From: an uncultured Clostridia bacterium
GTDB lineage: Bacteria; Bacillota; Clostridia; Peptostreptococcales; Anaerovoracaceae
DNA length: 12,628 nucleotides
Direction: 5' to 3'
Assembly: GCA_934277655.1 (NCBI GenBank)
Contig: CAKQVC010000033.1
Span: 1-12,628 of the forward strand
Below the pieces are notes generated by a model, which did no database searches, had not been told where the DNA came from, and saw only the letters and a program-made list of their open reading frames with translations. The translations under genes and the position numbers were made by a program. This document shows positions 1 through 6,851 of this stretch, piece after piece (positions within the stretch are counted from its first letter, which is position 1; every line of letters begins with the position of its first letter).

Positions 1-359
1 GCATAGCCGAGACCCTGCGGAAATTGGCAGACAACCTGGAAAAAAATCCGGAAGACCGGAGCAGGATCCGTAAAGTAGCTGTCCACTATGTTCCGCGTAT
101 CAATGAACTTGCGGAGGACTACCGGAATCTGGAGGCACAGGGAATTGACGGAAAAAACATTACGGCTTCGATGAAAGACCTGGAAGCAGGTCTGAAAAAA
201 ATTGATACCGGTCTCAAACAGTATTTAGACGATATGTTTGAAGACGATAAAACCGGCATCGCGATTGACCTGGAAGTGCTGACGCAGATGATGAGCAGAG
301 ACGGCAAAGCGGGCGGAGAAACAGAAAAAGTAAACCAGATGGATTTCAGTGACTTATAA
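1..359 (+). CDS. XpaC-family protein (5-bromo-4-chloroindolyl phosphate hydrolysis family), 3' part only
   Basis: This is the C-terminal part of a gene whose start lies left of the window. The frame is open from base 3 to the TAA at 357-359, about 118 residues. The TTG at base 24 is not a credible start because coding similarity extends upstream of it. The segment aligns by eye with the C-terminal domain of the gene at 3175-4422: both share a Q-G-I-[DE]-G-x-N-I stretch, a following S-x-K, an M-F, and an R-[DA]-DG-like end. The family is named after hydrolysis of an indolyl phosphate dye in Bacillus, but its real biochemical role is unknown. In B. subtilis xpaC sits beside a TelA homologue, which matches the telA gene 21 bases downstream here. 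The visible part is helical and charged, with no membrane segment. Family assignment is fairly sure; function is not. Confidence 0.75.
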   Translation, partial: IAETLRKLADNLEKNPEDRSRIRKVAVHYVPRINELAEDYRNLEAQGIDGKNITASMKDLEAGLKKIDTGLKQYLDDMFEDDKTGIAIDLEVLTQMMSRDGKAGGETEKVNQMDFSDL

Positions 360-367
360 GAAAAAAC

Positions 368-373
368 GGAGGG
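368..373 (+). promoter_or_regulatory. Ribosome binding site that sets the telA start
   Basis: GGAGGG lies one base before the ATG at 375 but seven bases before the in-frame ATG at 381. Only the second spacing is workable, so 381 is taken as the start. Confidence 0.75.
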
Positions 374-380
374 AATGAAT

Positions 381-1565
381 ATGTCTGACGAAATGAAAAC
401 AATGGAAGAGATGAACACAGCAGCAGGAAACACGGGAGCAGAAACGGCAGCAGAAGAAATGCCGGTGCTGGTATTACCAGGAGAAGAAGAAAAAGAAATG
501 GAAGAAGCAGTACAGCTGAAGACTGTGGATATTGAAGATAAGATCCAGCTGACAGAGGCTGAACAGAAAGTTGTCAATGATTTTGCGTCGAAGATTGATA
601 TCAGCAATGCAAACCATGTGCTGCAATATGGAGCAGATGCACAGACTAAGATCACACAGTTTTCTGATATGGCACTTCAAAAAGTGAGAACCAAGGATCT
701 CGGGGCTGTCGGCGATTCACTTACCGAGCTGGTAGCCGAACTGAAAAGCTTCGATCCAAACGAAGATAAAAAAGGACTGCTTGGGTTCTTTAAAAAGGCA
801 GGAAGCAGCATTACCCAGCTGAAAGCCAAATACGACAAGGCAGAAGTGAATGTGGAAAAAGTTGTGGACGTGCTGGAAGATCATCAGATCACCCTGACAA
901 AGGACATCGCAGTGCTGGATGAAATGTTTAAGGCAAACATGACGAATTTCAAGCAGCTTTCTCTGTATATTGTAGCAGGAAAGAAAAAACTGGGAGAAGT
1001 GCAGAATGTTACAATCCCGCAGATGCGTGAAAAAGCACAGGTAAGCGGATCTATGGAAGATGCACAGGCAGCAAATGACCTGGCAAATCTGGCAAACCGG
1101 TTTGAAAAGAAACTCCACGACCTGGATCTTACAAGAACGGTTGCGCTTCAGATGGGACCACAGATCCGTCTGATCCAGAACAACGATACGCTCATGGTAG
1201 AAAAAATCCAGACGACGCTCCTTAACACCATCCCGCTGTGGAAGAGCCAGATGGTCCTGGCATTGGGATTGGCACATAGCGAACAGGCTATGAAGGCACA
1301 AAAGGCAGTATCGGACACTACCAACGAACTGCTTAAAAAGAATGCTGAACTCCTGAAAGAAACAACCGTGGGTGTTGCACAGGAATCCGAAAGAGGCATC
1401 GTAGACGTGGAAACTCTCCAGCATACCAACCAGATGCTGATCGATACGCTGGATGAAGTTGTTAAGATTCAGAACGAAGGCAGAGAAAAACGAAAAGCAG
1501 CAGAAGTAGAGTTACTTAACATTGAAAATCAGCTGAAGAATAAAATGCTGGAAATGAGAGGATAA
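381..1565 (+). CDS. telA: TelA-family toxic anion resistance protein
   Basis: The product is a 394-residue TelA/KlaA-type protein (PF05816 family), linked in plasmids to tellurite resistance and in Firmicutes to general envelope or antimicrobial stress. Its molecular mechanism is not established. The first 60 or so residues are acidic and low in complexity, rich in E, A and M. The rest is almost entirely helical and coiled-coil-like, as expected for the family. It includes a stretch near residues 120-140 with GLLGFFKKAG and a core with QMGPQIRLIQ and IPLWKSQMVLALG, which are typical TelA segments. There is no signal peptide or membrane span, so it should be cytoplasmic or peripheral. It follows an XpaC gene by 21 bases, and the next gene begins 6 bases after its stop, indicating an operon. 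The start at ATG 381 is preferred over 375 on ribosome-site spacing. Family identity is confident; actual tellurite resistance is not implied. Confidence 0.9.
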   Translation: MSDEMKTMEEMNTAAGNTGAETAAEEMPVLVLPGEEEKEMEEAVQLKTVDIEDKIQLTEAEQKVVNDFASKIDISNANHVLQYGADAQTKITQFSDMALQKVRTKDLGAVGDSLTELVAELKSFDPNEDKKGLLGFFKKAGSSITQLKAKYDKAEVNVEKVVDVLEDHQITLTKDIAVLDEMFKANMTNFKQLSLYIVAGKKKLGEVQNVTIPQMREKAQVSGSMEDAQAANDLANLANRFEKKLHDLDLTRTVALQMGPQIRLIQNNDTLMVEKIQTTLLNTIPLWKSQMVLALGLAHSEQAMKAQKAVSDTTNELLKKNAELLKETTVGVAQESERGIVDVETLQHTNQMLIDTLDEVVKIQNEGREKRKAAEVELLNIENQLKNKMLEMRG

Positions 1566-1571
1566 CCCGTA

Positions 1572-2123
1572 GTGAAACTGATGGAAAACAAAACGGTTTG
1601 TATTGTGATCATGATCTTGTTTCTCCTGGCAGGTGTTTTTCTTGGCGGATATAAAGGCTTATCAGCACAGTACCGCAATGTTTCCGACATCTTTTTTACA
1701 GGGGAAGCAGGCGATGGGGTCTGTGCCGCAAACGATATGGCAGAGAGGGCATCGAAACTGACCAATATGAAGACCATCGGCGCAAAATATCTGCAGCCGA
1801 AGGACAGCTGCCTGCAGGAAGCTGTTTCTGCGGTCAGTGCATATAACTCTGCCGAAGGAGATATTCCGGCAATGTTTCAGGCAAATCGGATTATGGATAC
1901 TGCCATGGAAAATCTGTATCGGGAACTGGAAGACGCAGGCCTTTCTGAAAAGGACGAAAGCTACAGGCAGAGACTGTATGCAGACTTCAACTCCAGAAAC
2001 GATACGATCAGCCATGACGTATATTTTAGTTACGCTCAGACATATAACCAGATTTTGACGCATTTTCCGGCGAGTTTGATCCAGACGATCATGCCGGTAA
2101 AAACAGCGGCGATCTCCTATTAA
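1572..2123 (+). CDS. LemA-like membrane protein, divergent
   Basis: The 183-residue protein begins with a hydrophobic segment (residues 8-29) that can be an uncleaved anchor, with the remainder outside. The C-terminal half resembles the LemA family: a helix with ENLYRELED, then R-N-D-x-I, Y-x-Q-x-Y-N-x-I, and H-F-P near residue 164, which correspond to the usual N-x-I, Y-N, Y-N and F-P positions. The N-terminal LemA signature (N-x-V with an R-R-x-D-L-I-P-N-L motif) is not recognisable, so the protein is either divergent or only related. The neighbour supports the call, because LemA and TPM-domain genes are often adjacent. The start is GTG at 1572, ten bases after AGAGG in the end of telA. The in-frame ATG at 1581 is possible but worse spaced. 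LemA function is unknown; some relatives are linked to envelope stress. Confidence 0.6.
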   Translation: MKLMENKTVCIVIMILFLLAGVFLGGYKGLSAQYRNVSDIFFTGEAGDGVCAANDMAERASKLTNMKTIGAKYLQPKDSCLQEAVSAVSAYNSAEGDIPAMFQANRIMDTAMENLYRELEDAGLSEKDESYRQRLYADFNSRNDTISHDVYFSYAQTYNQILTHFPASLIQTIMPVKTAAISY

Positions 2124-2151
2124 CACGAGAACTTACATTAAGGACGAGAAA

Positions 2152-3141
2152 ATGAAGAAGAAAGCAATGACAATCCTGCTGACCGTGATGCTGTTTGTTG
2201 GACTTACGGCAGTACCCGCCGGAGCGTCTGCGAAAATACCGGATGCACCGGACCCCTTCTATGCGGCGGATTTTGCGGGAGTGCTTACGGAGGATACTGA
2301 AAAATATATTATCGAAAAAAATGGAATACTGGAAAACGAGTGTGGCGGACAAATTGTTGTTGTTACTGTCGATTTTCTGGACGGCATGGACATAGAAGAC
2401 TATGCGTACAAGCTGTTCAACAGCTGGAAAATCGGCGATGAGGACGAAAATAACGGCGTCCTGCTTCTGCTTGTCATCGGGGAGGAAAACTACTGGTGCA
2501 TGCGGGGAAGGGGATTGGAATCCGCCCTGAGCAGCGGCGATATTGATGACATCTTATGGAATGATCTGGAGGATGATTTTGCTGAGGGAAATTATAATGC
2601 CGGTGTGGAAAAGACCTTTGACGCTCTGTACGATGAAGTTGCAGCCTATTATGGTGTCAGTGATGTGGATGGAGATTTTTCGGATGAGGAATACGGATCA
2701 GAAACCAGCGGCAGCCAGATGCAGATCCTTGTCGGAATCCTGCTTGTGCTTGCAGTGCTGGCATTTATGATCCTGGTTGTTGTGTTGCTCCGTGCGGCAG
2801 GGAGAAACCGGACCCCGAGAAGAATGTACGATGACAGACCTGTATACAGACCGTCCGCAAGGCGGAGACGTCCGCCGATGCCTCCACGGGAACCTTATGA
2901 TCGCCCGCCGGGAGGCAGACCTGGGGCAGGGCATCCTGACAGACGGCATGAAAATTCAATGTCATCCGGAAGACCCGGGACAGGACGCAGAACATCATCA
3001 AGAACTTCGGCAAGACCATCAACACAAAAATCCTCAGTAGGAAGTACTGCAAGACGGAAATCTTCTGTTTCACGAAGCGGAAGCGGACATGGCGGCGGTG
3101 GAACGAGCCGTGGTGGCGGAAGTGGGCGCAGAGGCAGATAA
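2152..3141 (+). CDS. TPM-domain protein with signal peptide, membrane anchor and basic C-terminal tail
   Basis: The 329-residue protein starts with a clear signal peptide (residues 1-26, ending A-G-A-S-A). A TPM domain follows at about 30-170 (PF04536, TPM_phosphatase), shown by the D-P-F-Y-A-x-D-F-A-G-V-L-T opening, the I-V-V-V-T-V strand with D-x-E-D-Y-A, the N-N-G-V-L-L-L-L-V strand, and the R-G-R-G-L-E motif. A single membrane span covers about 192-214. The tail (215-329) is very rich in R, S, G and P, and ends with glycine runs broken by S-R-G and R-R-G-R, as is common in this family. TPM proteins have been reported as phosphatases in plants and as partners in photosystem repair; in Firmicutes the role is unknown. 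AAGGA at 2140-2144 sits 7 bases before the ATG. It lies 28 bases after the LemA-like gene, the usual pairing. The tail should be cytoplasmic and could bind acidic surfaces, which is inference. Confidence 0.85.
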   Translation: MKKKAMTILLTVMLFVGLTAVPAGASAKIPDAPDPFYAADFAGVLTEDTEKYIIEKNGILENECGGQIVVVTVDFLDGMDIEDYAYKLFNSWKIGDEDENNGVLLLLVIGEENYWCMRGRGLESALSSGDIDDILWNDLEDDFAEGNYNAGVEKTFDALYDEVAAYYGVSDVDGDFSDEEYGSETSGSQMQILVGILLVLAVLAFMILVVVLLRAAGRNRTPRRMYDDRPVYRPSARRRRPPMPPREPYDRPPGGRPGAGHPDRRHENSMSSGRPGTGRRTSSRTSARPSTQKSSVGSTARRKSSVSRSGSGHGGGGTSRGGGSGRRGR

Positions 3142-3174
3142 TATAACGAAAACATGCAAGAAAAAGGGGAAAAG

Positions 3175-4422
3175 ATGAACGAAAACGAAAAGAAAAAATT
3201 CTCAGATAACTTCCGGAATCCAAACGGAAGCTACCATATACCGACATGGCTGATCGTAGTCGGCTTTATCCTGAACTGGGTATTGGGAGTTGCACTCTTG
3301 ATCGCAAGGATCAGTGAAGATAGAAATAACGAAGCAGGTGCACAGGGAGAGTTCGTGGATGCTTCTTATACAGAGGTTCCAGGATCTTCCGGACAGGCAG
3401 AGGGCCAGAATCATGCTGGCGATTCCGGTTCCTTTACGCAGTCAAAGCAGGTATATAAATCATCATCGAAAAACAAAAAGAAGAAGAAAAAGAATATTGT
3501 GAACGCCAGATTTTGGGGAATCCTGGGCGGGATCACTTTACTTTGCGGTGTATCGGATCTGCCGGATAATATCCAGTATCTGGTATGGTGCATTCAAAAT
3601 AAAAATAGTATCAGCTATGCGATAGAGGAAACTGTAGGAAATGTCATGTGGATTGCAGCAGGGATCATCATGCTGGTCATTATGGCAGTTATGCGCAGCA
3701 ATGACCGTAAGCGCAGAAAAATCCAGGCCATCGTAGGAAATGCAGAGAATATCAGTATCAGCGAGATTGCAGAAGCACTTCCTGCATCTTTCGGCAAAAC
3801 AGAACGTCTGCTGGAAAGCTGCATTAATAAGGGTATGTTCGGCGAAAAAGCTTATCTTGATATGAGGTCAGAGTGTCTGGTCATTAAAGGACCTGCACCA
3901 GCCTCGAAAAAAGCAAGACAAGAAGCGGAAGCGGCAGCCAGGGCAGAAGAACTGGCACAGGAAGCTGCAGCACAGAACATGGACGAATATGAGAAGATTC
4001 TGAAAGAACTTCGCGATCTGAACGATAAAATTCCGGGAGAAGAAATGTCTGCAAAAATCAGCAGACTGGAAGAGCTTACAGCGAAGATTTTTAAGCTTGC
4101 CAAGGAGCAGCCGGAGAAGCTGGGCACAATGCGTAAGTTTATGGACTATTACCTGCCGACCAGCCTGAAGCTGCTCAGCCGTTATGAAAAGCTGGATTCG
4201 CAGGGAATAGAAGGAACGAATATCAGTGAATCCAAGAAACAGATTGAGCAGACCATGGATACGATGATAACCGCTTTTGAGAAACAGCTGGACAAGATGT
4301 TCCTGTCGGAAAGCATCGATATTTCTGCTGATATTGCAGCCATGCAGAATCTGATGAGAGCAGATGGACTGATTGAAAATAAAGAATTCGCAGGGATAGA
4401 CGGAATAAAGGTTGAAAAATAA
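3175..4422 (+). CDS. XpaC-family membrane protein with possible winged-helix segment
   Basis: The 415-residue protein has, in order: a hydrophobic span at 24-44; a polar linker with a lysine run at 101-106; two more spans at about 113-129 and 154-174; a compact segment at 177-238 that reads like a small winged helix (S-I-S-E-I-A-E, then a second helix, then Y-L-D-M and L-V-I strands); an alanine/glutamate-rich helix at 242-270; and an XpaC-type domain at about 271-402. The last domain matches the partial gene at the left edge of the window. The start at ATG 3175 is preferred over ATG 3154 because AGGGGA (3165-3170) is well placed for 3175 and nothing precedes 3154. It follows the TPM gene by 33 bases and closes the envelope cluster. 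Function is unknown. The winged-helix reading is inference by eye and may instead be a protein-binding fold. Confidence 0.75.
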   Translation: MNENEKKKFSDNFRNPNGSYHIPTWLIVVGFILNWVLGVALLIARISEDRNNEAGAQGEFVDASYTEVPGSSGQAEGQNHAGDSGSFTQSKQVYKSSSKNKKKKKKNIVNARFWGILGGITLLCGVSDLPDNIQYLVWCIQNKNSISYAIEETVGNVMWIAAGIIMLVIMAVMRSNDRKRRKIQAIVGNAENISISEIAEALPASFGKTERLLESCINKGMFGEKAYLDMRSECLVIKGPAPASKKARQEAEAAARAEELAQEAAAQNMDEYEKILKELRDLNDKIPGEEMSAKISRLEELTAKIFKLAKEQPEKLGTMRKFMDYYLPTSLKLLSRYEKLDSQGIEGTNISESKKQIEQTMDTMITAFEKQLDKMFLSESIDISADIAAMQNLMRADGLIENKEFAGIDGIKVEK

Positions 4423-4440
4423 ACAAAGATGTGTTATCAT
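4412..4440 (+). promoter_or_regulatory. Candidate vegetative promoter for tadA
   Basis: TTGAAA (4412-4417) and TATCAT (4435-4440) are separated by 17 bases, and each matches five of six positions of the housekeeping consensus. The -35 box overlaps the last codons of the upstream gene. Transcription would begin near 4447, only about four bases before the tadA ATG at 4451. Confidence 0.5.
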
Positions 4441-4450
4441 TTTACAATGT

Positions 4451-4954
4451 ATGGATAAGTTTATGTCAGAAGCTTTAGAAGAAGCGAAAAAAGCGAAAGA
4501 ACTGGGCGAAATTCCGATCGGAGCCGTTATTGTCAAAGACGGCGAAATCATCGGAAGAGGCCACAATTTGACAGAAACGAGCAAGGACCCTACGGCACAT
4601 GCTGAGATTGTTGCAATACGCCAGGCTGCCGCTGTTTTGAGAGATACTCTGGGATGGCGCAGGCTGACAGGATGCAGCATGTATGTGACAGTGGAACCGT
4701 GCAGTATGTGTGCGGGGGCATTGGTATGGGCGAGAATCGAAAAACTGTATATCGGGACCATGGATCCGAAAGCCGGAGGCTGTGGGTCTGTGTTTAATAT
4801 TGTACAGGAAGAAAAACTCAATCATTATGTAGAGGTTTACGAAATAGAAGAAGGACCGCTAAAAACAGAGTGTCAGGAAATCGTCCGAGATTTTTTCAGA
4901 CAGCTGCGGGCCAGAAAAAAAGTTACGAAAGAACAGAAACCGGAGGATAATTGA
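4451..4954 (+). CDS. tadA: tRNA adenosine(34) deaminase TadA
   Basis: This zinc enzyme converts adenosine to inosine at the wobble position of tRNA-Arg (anticodon ACG), an essential step for decoding CGN codons. The 167-residue protein shows the deaminase signature in full: H-A-E at residues 50-52 (zinc ligand His50 and proton-shuttle Glu52) and P-C-S-M-C at 83-87 (zinc ligands Cys84 and Cys87). It also has the G-E-I-P-I-G-A-V-I-V opening and the D-P-K-A-G-G-C-G-S segment typical of bacterial TadA. The length is normal for the family, with a short basic tail. The open frame extends to a TTG at 4412, but that reads through the promoter-like region. ATG 4451 gives the usual N-terminus, and ATG 4463 is the alternative. 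No clear ribosome site precedes either. It is followed two bases later by the Ig-like gene. Confidence 0.95.
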   Translation: MDKFMSEALEEAKKAKELGEIPIGAVIVKDGEIIGRGHNLTETSKDPTAHAEIVAIRQAAAVLRDTLGWRRLTGCSMYVTVEPCSMCAGALVWARIEKLYIGTMDPKAGGCGSVFNIVQEEKLNHYVEVYEIEEGPLKTECQEIVRDFFRQLRARKKVTKEQKPEDN

Positions 4955-4956
4955 CA

Positions 4957-5811
4957 ATGAAAAAAGCAGGGCGCATAATCAGCCTGGTAATGATTTTAGT
5001 AATGCTTGCATCAGCATTCTGCTATGCAGCTGAGGGAGACACCTTTGATCTGATTAAATCCAACCCGAAGGATGGAGCAACAGGAGCATCGGTAGAGAAC
5101 CTGAGTGTGAAGCTGTATTTTGATGCGACATTTACGGAAGATGTACTGAAAGACACAAACGATAACTGTTTCCAGCTCCTGAATCCAGATGGAGAAAAGC
5201 TTCCAATCAGGGTACTTTATGCAACTAAGGAAGAAGGTGTCGTACTCGTTATCCTGGAAAATGCAGATAATAAGATCAAGGTGCAGGGTAATGAAACTTA
5301 TACGCTGAAAATTGCAGACAGCTTTAAGGCTGATGACGGAAGCACATATGGCAAGAATACAGATATCACATTCACGACCATGAACACGCAGAGAAACATG
5401 CTGATCAATATGCTGATGATGTTTGTCATGTTCGGAGGTATGATGTTCTTCTCCATGAAGAGTGCCCAAAAGGCTGCGCAGGAGCAGGAACAGAAGAGAA
5501 AAGAAGAGAAAGTAAACCCATATAAAGAAGCGAAGAGAACCGGAAAATCCGTTGAAGAAATCGTAGAGCAGGAAGAAAAAGAAAAAGCGAAACGCGCAGC
5601 TAAAGAAGCACGTAAAGCAGCGAAAGAAGAAGAGTTCGAGTTCGATTTCAGCGATAATTACAAAGTAAAGAGACCAAGACCGATTTCAGAGGGCGGCGGT
5701 AAGTATATTACCGGAAGAAAGGCGGCAGCGGAAGCAAAAAAAGCCGAAGCAGAAGCAAGAAAAGCCCAGAAAAAAGCACAGGCAAACAGGGGAAAAGGCA
5801 AAAAGAAATAA
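4957..5811 (+). CDS. Secreted Ig-like (SbsA-type) domain protein with membrane anchor and charged cytoplasmic tail
   Basis: The 284-residue protein has a signal peptide (about 1-25, ending C-Y-A-A), then an Ig-like domain at 33-142. The S-N-P-K-D-G-A-T-G-A-S opening, a V-K-L-Y-F-D strand, Y-T-L-K-I and the closing D-I-T-F-T-T strand are typical of the bacterial Ig_5/SbsA type (PF13205). A methionine-rich membrane span covers about 147-166. The remaining 118 residues are almost all K, E, A, R and Q and should be cytoplasmic helix or coil, with a short aromatic/acidic break at 226-236 (E-F-E-F-D-F). The start at ATG 4957 has GGAGG at 4942-4946, inside the last codons of tadA. The alternative TTG at 4951 is too close to it. 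Only two bases separate it from the tadA stop, so translation is probably coupled. Partner and function are unknown; a load-bearing or adhesion role outside with a scaffold role inside is a guess. Confidence 0.7.
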   Translation: MKKAGRIISLVMILVMLASAFCYAAEGDTFDLIKSNPKDGATGASVENLSVKLYFDATFTEDVLKDTNDNCFQLLNPDGEKLPIRVLYATKEEGVVLVILENADNKIKVQGNETYTLKIADSFKADDGSTYGKNTDITFTTMNTQRNMLINMLMMFVMFGGMMFFSMKSAQKAAQEQEQKRKEEKVNPYKEAKRTGKSVEEIVEQEEKEKAKRAAKEARKAAKEEEFEFDFSDNYKVKRPRPISEGGGKYITGRKAAAEAKKAEAEARKAQKKAQANRGKGKKK

Positions 5812-5827
5812 GCGATGATCGTAAGGT

Positions 5828-5852
5828 AGGTGAGAGGTCTAACCTCTCACTT
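5828..5852 (+). terminator. Perfect hairpin between the Ig-like gene and ispE; terminator or operator
   Basis: GTGAGAGGT (5830-5838) and ACCTCTCAC (5842-5850) pair perfectly around a three-base loop, and A-T plus G-U pairs extend the stem to 5828-5852. The bases after it (TTTGTCT) are only moderately T-rich, so termination would be weak. The same dyad could be a protein operator, since it lies 31 bases before the ispE start. Confidence 0.55.
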
Positions 5853-5880
5853 TGTCTATAAGGACGGTGTTTGTAATCTT

Positions 5881-6804
5881 ATGATAGAAATGGAATTAAA
5901 ATCCTATGCTAAGATCAATCTGGCACTGAATGTGAGTGCAGTCCGCGATGATGGTTATCATGACGTTGAAACAGTCATGCAGAGCGTTTCCCTCTGTGAC
6001 CGGCTCAGCTTCAAATGGGCAGAAAATAAGTCGGGACAGCTTGAGATCAAGGTAAAGACAAACAAGCCTTACCTGCCGAGAGACCAAAGAAACCTGGCGT
6101 ACAAAGGAATCCTTTTCATGGCTGAAAAAGCAGCGGAGTTAAGGGGAAAAGAACCATCCGGAATTATGGAGATTCATATTAAAAAATATATTCCGGTAGC
6201 TGCAGGTCTGGCAGGTGGAAGCGGAAACGGTGCGGCGGCATTGATTGCCGCCAACAAGCTGTGGAGATTAAAATTGAATAACCGGCAGTTATGCACCATC
6301 GGGGAAAAAATGGGTGCGGATGTACCTTTCTGCATATTGGCACAGAATACGCACTATAAGTGTGCAGTGGGAACGGGTGCCGGAGAAAAGCTGCAGCCGC
6401 TTCATAAGGGACTGCGAAAACATGTTTTGCTGGCGAAACCGGCATTTGGGGTTTCGACCAAAGAAGTCTTTGCTGGTATTGATCAATGTGATATCAGGGA
6501 GAGACCGGACATCAAGAAGCTGGTGTATGCTCTGAACCAGGGAAAAGCCGAGGGCATTTACCCTCAAATGGTAAATGTACTGGAATGCTATACTTTGCAG
6601 GCTTATCCACAAGTATATAAACTAAAAGGACTTATGGGAGAAACAGGCGGTGTACGAAAGGTTTTGATGAGCGGCAGTGGACCGACTGTCATAGGAATTT
6701 ATGATACATACCGGGAAGCGAGAAAAGCCTGTCTGGAGTTGAGAAAAGAAGGATATGAAGCCTATTGGACCGACACCGTGTTTGATCCTGGCAGAAACCG
6801 ATAG
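5881..6804 (+). CDS. ispE: 4-diphosphocytidyl-2-C-methyl-D-erythritol kinase (IspE)
   Basis: IspE phosphorylates CDP-methylerythritol with ATP, the fourth step of the MEP route to isoprenoids. The 307-residue protein is a GHMP kinase. Catalytic Lys11 and Asn13 are in Y-A-K-I-N-L, D-G-Y-H ends at residue 27, the phosphate-binding loop starts at P105, catalytic Asp147 is in G-A-D-V-P-F, and the third GHMP motif is M-S-G-S-G-P-T-V at 263-270. Length is normal. The phosphate loop reads G-G-S-G-N-G-A-A-A where G-G-S-S-[DN]-A-A is usual, and the segment after Asp147 has A-Q-N-T where G-G-T is usual, so the sequence is somewhat divergent. ATG 5881 is taken as start; ATG 5890 is possible. The only ribosome-site candidate, AAGGA at 5860-5864, is rather far (16 bases). 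The upstream GTG at 5830 lies in the hairpin and is unlikely. It precedes gntR by 47 bases. Confidence 0.92.
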   Translation: MIEMELKSYAKINLALNVSAVRDDGYHDVETVMQSVSLCDRLSFKWAENKSGQLEIKVKTNKPYLPRDQRNLAYKGILFMAEKAAELRGKEPSGIMEIHIKKYIPVAAGLAGGSGNGAAALIAANKLWRLKLNNRQLCTIGEKMGADVPFCILAQNTHYKCAVGTGAGEKLQPLHKGLRKHVLLAKPAFGVSTKEVFAGIDQCDIRERPDIKKLVYALNQGKAEGIYPQMVNVLECYTLQAYPQVYKLKGLMGETGGVRKVLMSGSGPTVIGIYDTYREARKACLELRKEGYEAYWTDTVFDPGRNR

Positions 6805-6817
6805 AGATGATAGAGAT
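6800..6817 (+). repeat. Two tandem copies of GATAGAGAT across the ispE stop codon
   Basis: GATAGAGAT occurs at 6800-6808 and again at 6809-6817, perfectly and without a gap. The first copy contains the ispE TAG stop. It sits in the 47-base gap before gntR. It could be slippage or a regulator site; nothing else supports either reading. Confidence 0.6.
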
Positions 6818-6839
6818 ATAGAAGAGAATAATTTACTTT

Positions 6840-6845
6840 GAGGTG
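6840..6845 (+). promoter_or_regulatory. Ribosome binding site that sets the gntR start
   Basis: GAGGTG is six bases before ATG 6852. The GTG at 6843, which would be a longer start, lies inside this site and is therefore rejected. Confidence 0.75.
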
Positions 6846-6851
6846 AAAGAT

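Noticed and set aside
717..1424. Minus-strand open frame opposite telA
   Set aside because: It lies inside a confident telA gene and has the biased composition of a complement-strand shadow.
4412..4450. TTG start extending TadA by 13 residues
   Set aside because: It would translate the promoter-like region and adds residues not typical of TadA; no ribosome site precedes it.
3868..4821. Long minus-strand open frame (317 codons) opposite the second XpaC gene and tadA
   Set aside because: It overlaps two well-supported genes and has a Cys/Phe/His-rich composition typical of an antisense shadow, with no recognisable domain.
4955..4956. A signal-recognition-particle RNA or dnaX next to tadA, as in some Firmicutes
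   Set aside because: tadA is followed two bases later by the Ig-like gene, with no room for an RNA gene.
5830..5880. GTG start extending IspE by 17 residues
   Set aside because: The codon is in the hairpin stem, and IspE proteins normally begin close to the K-x-N motif, as from ATG 5881.
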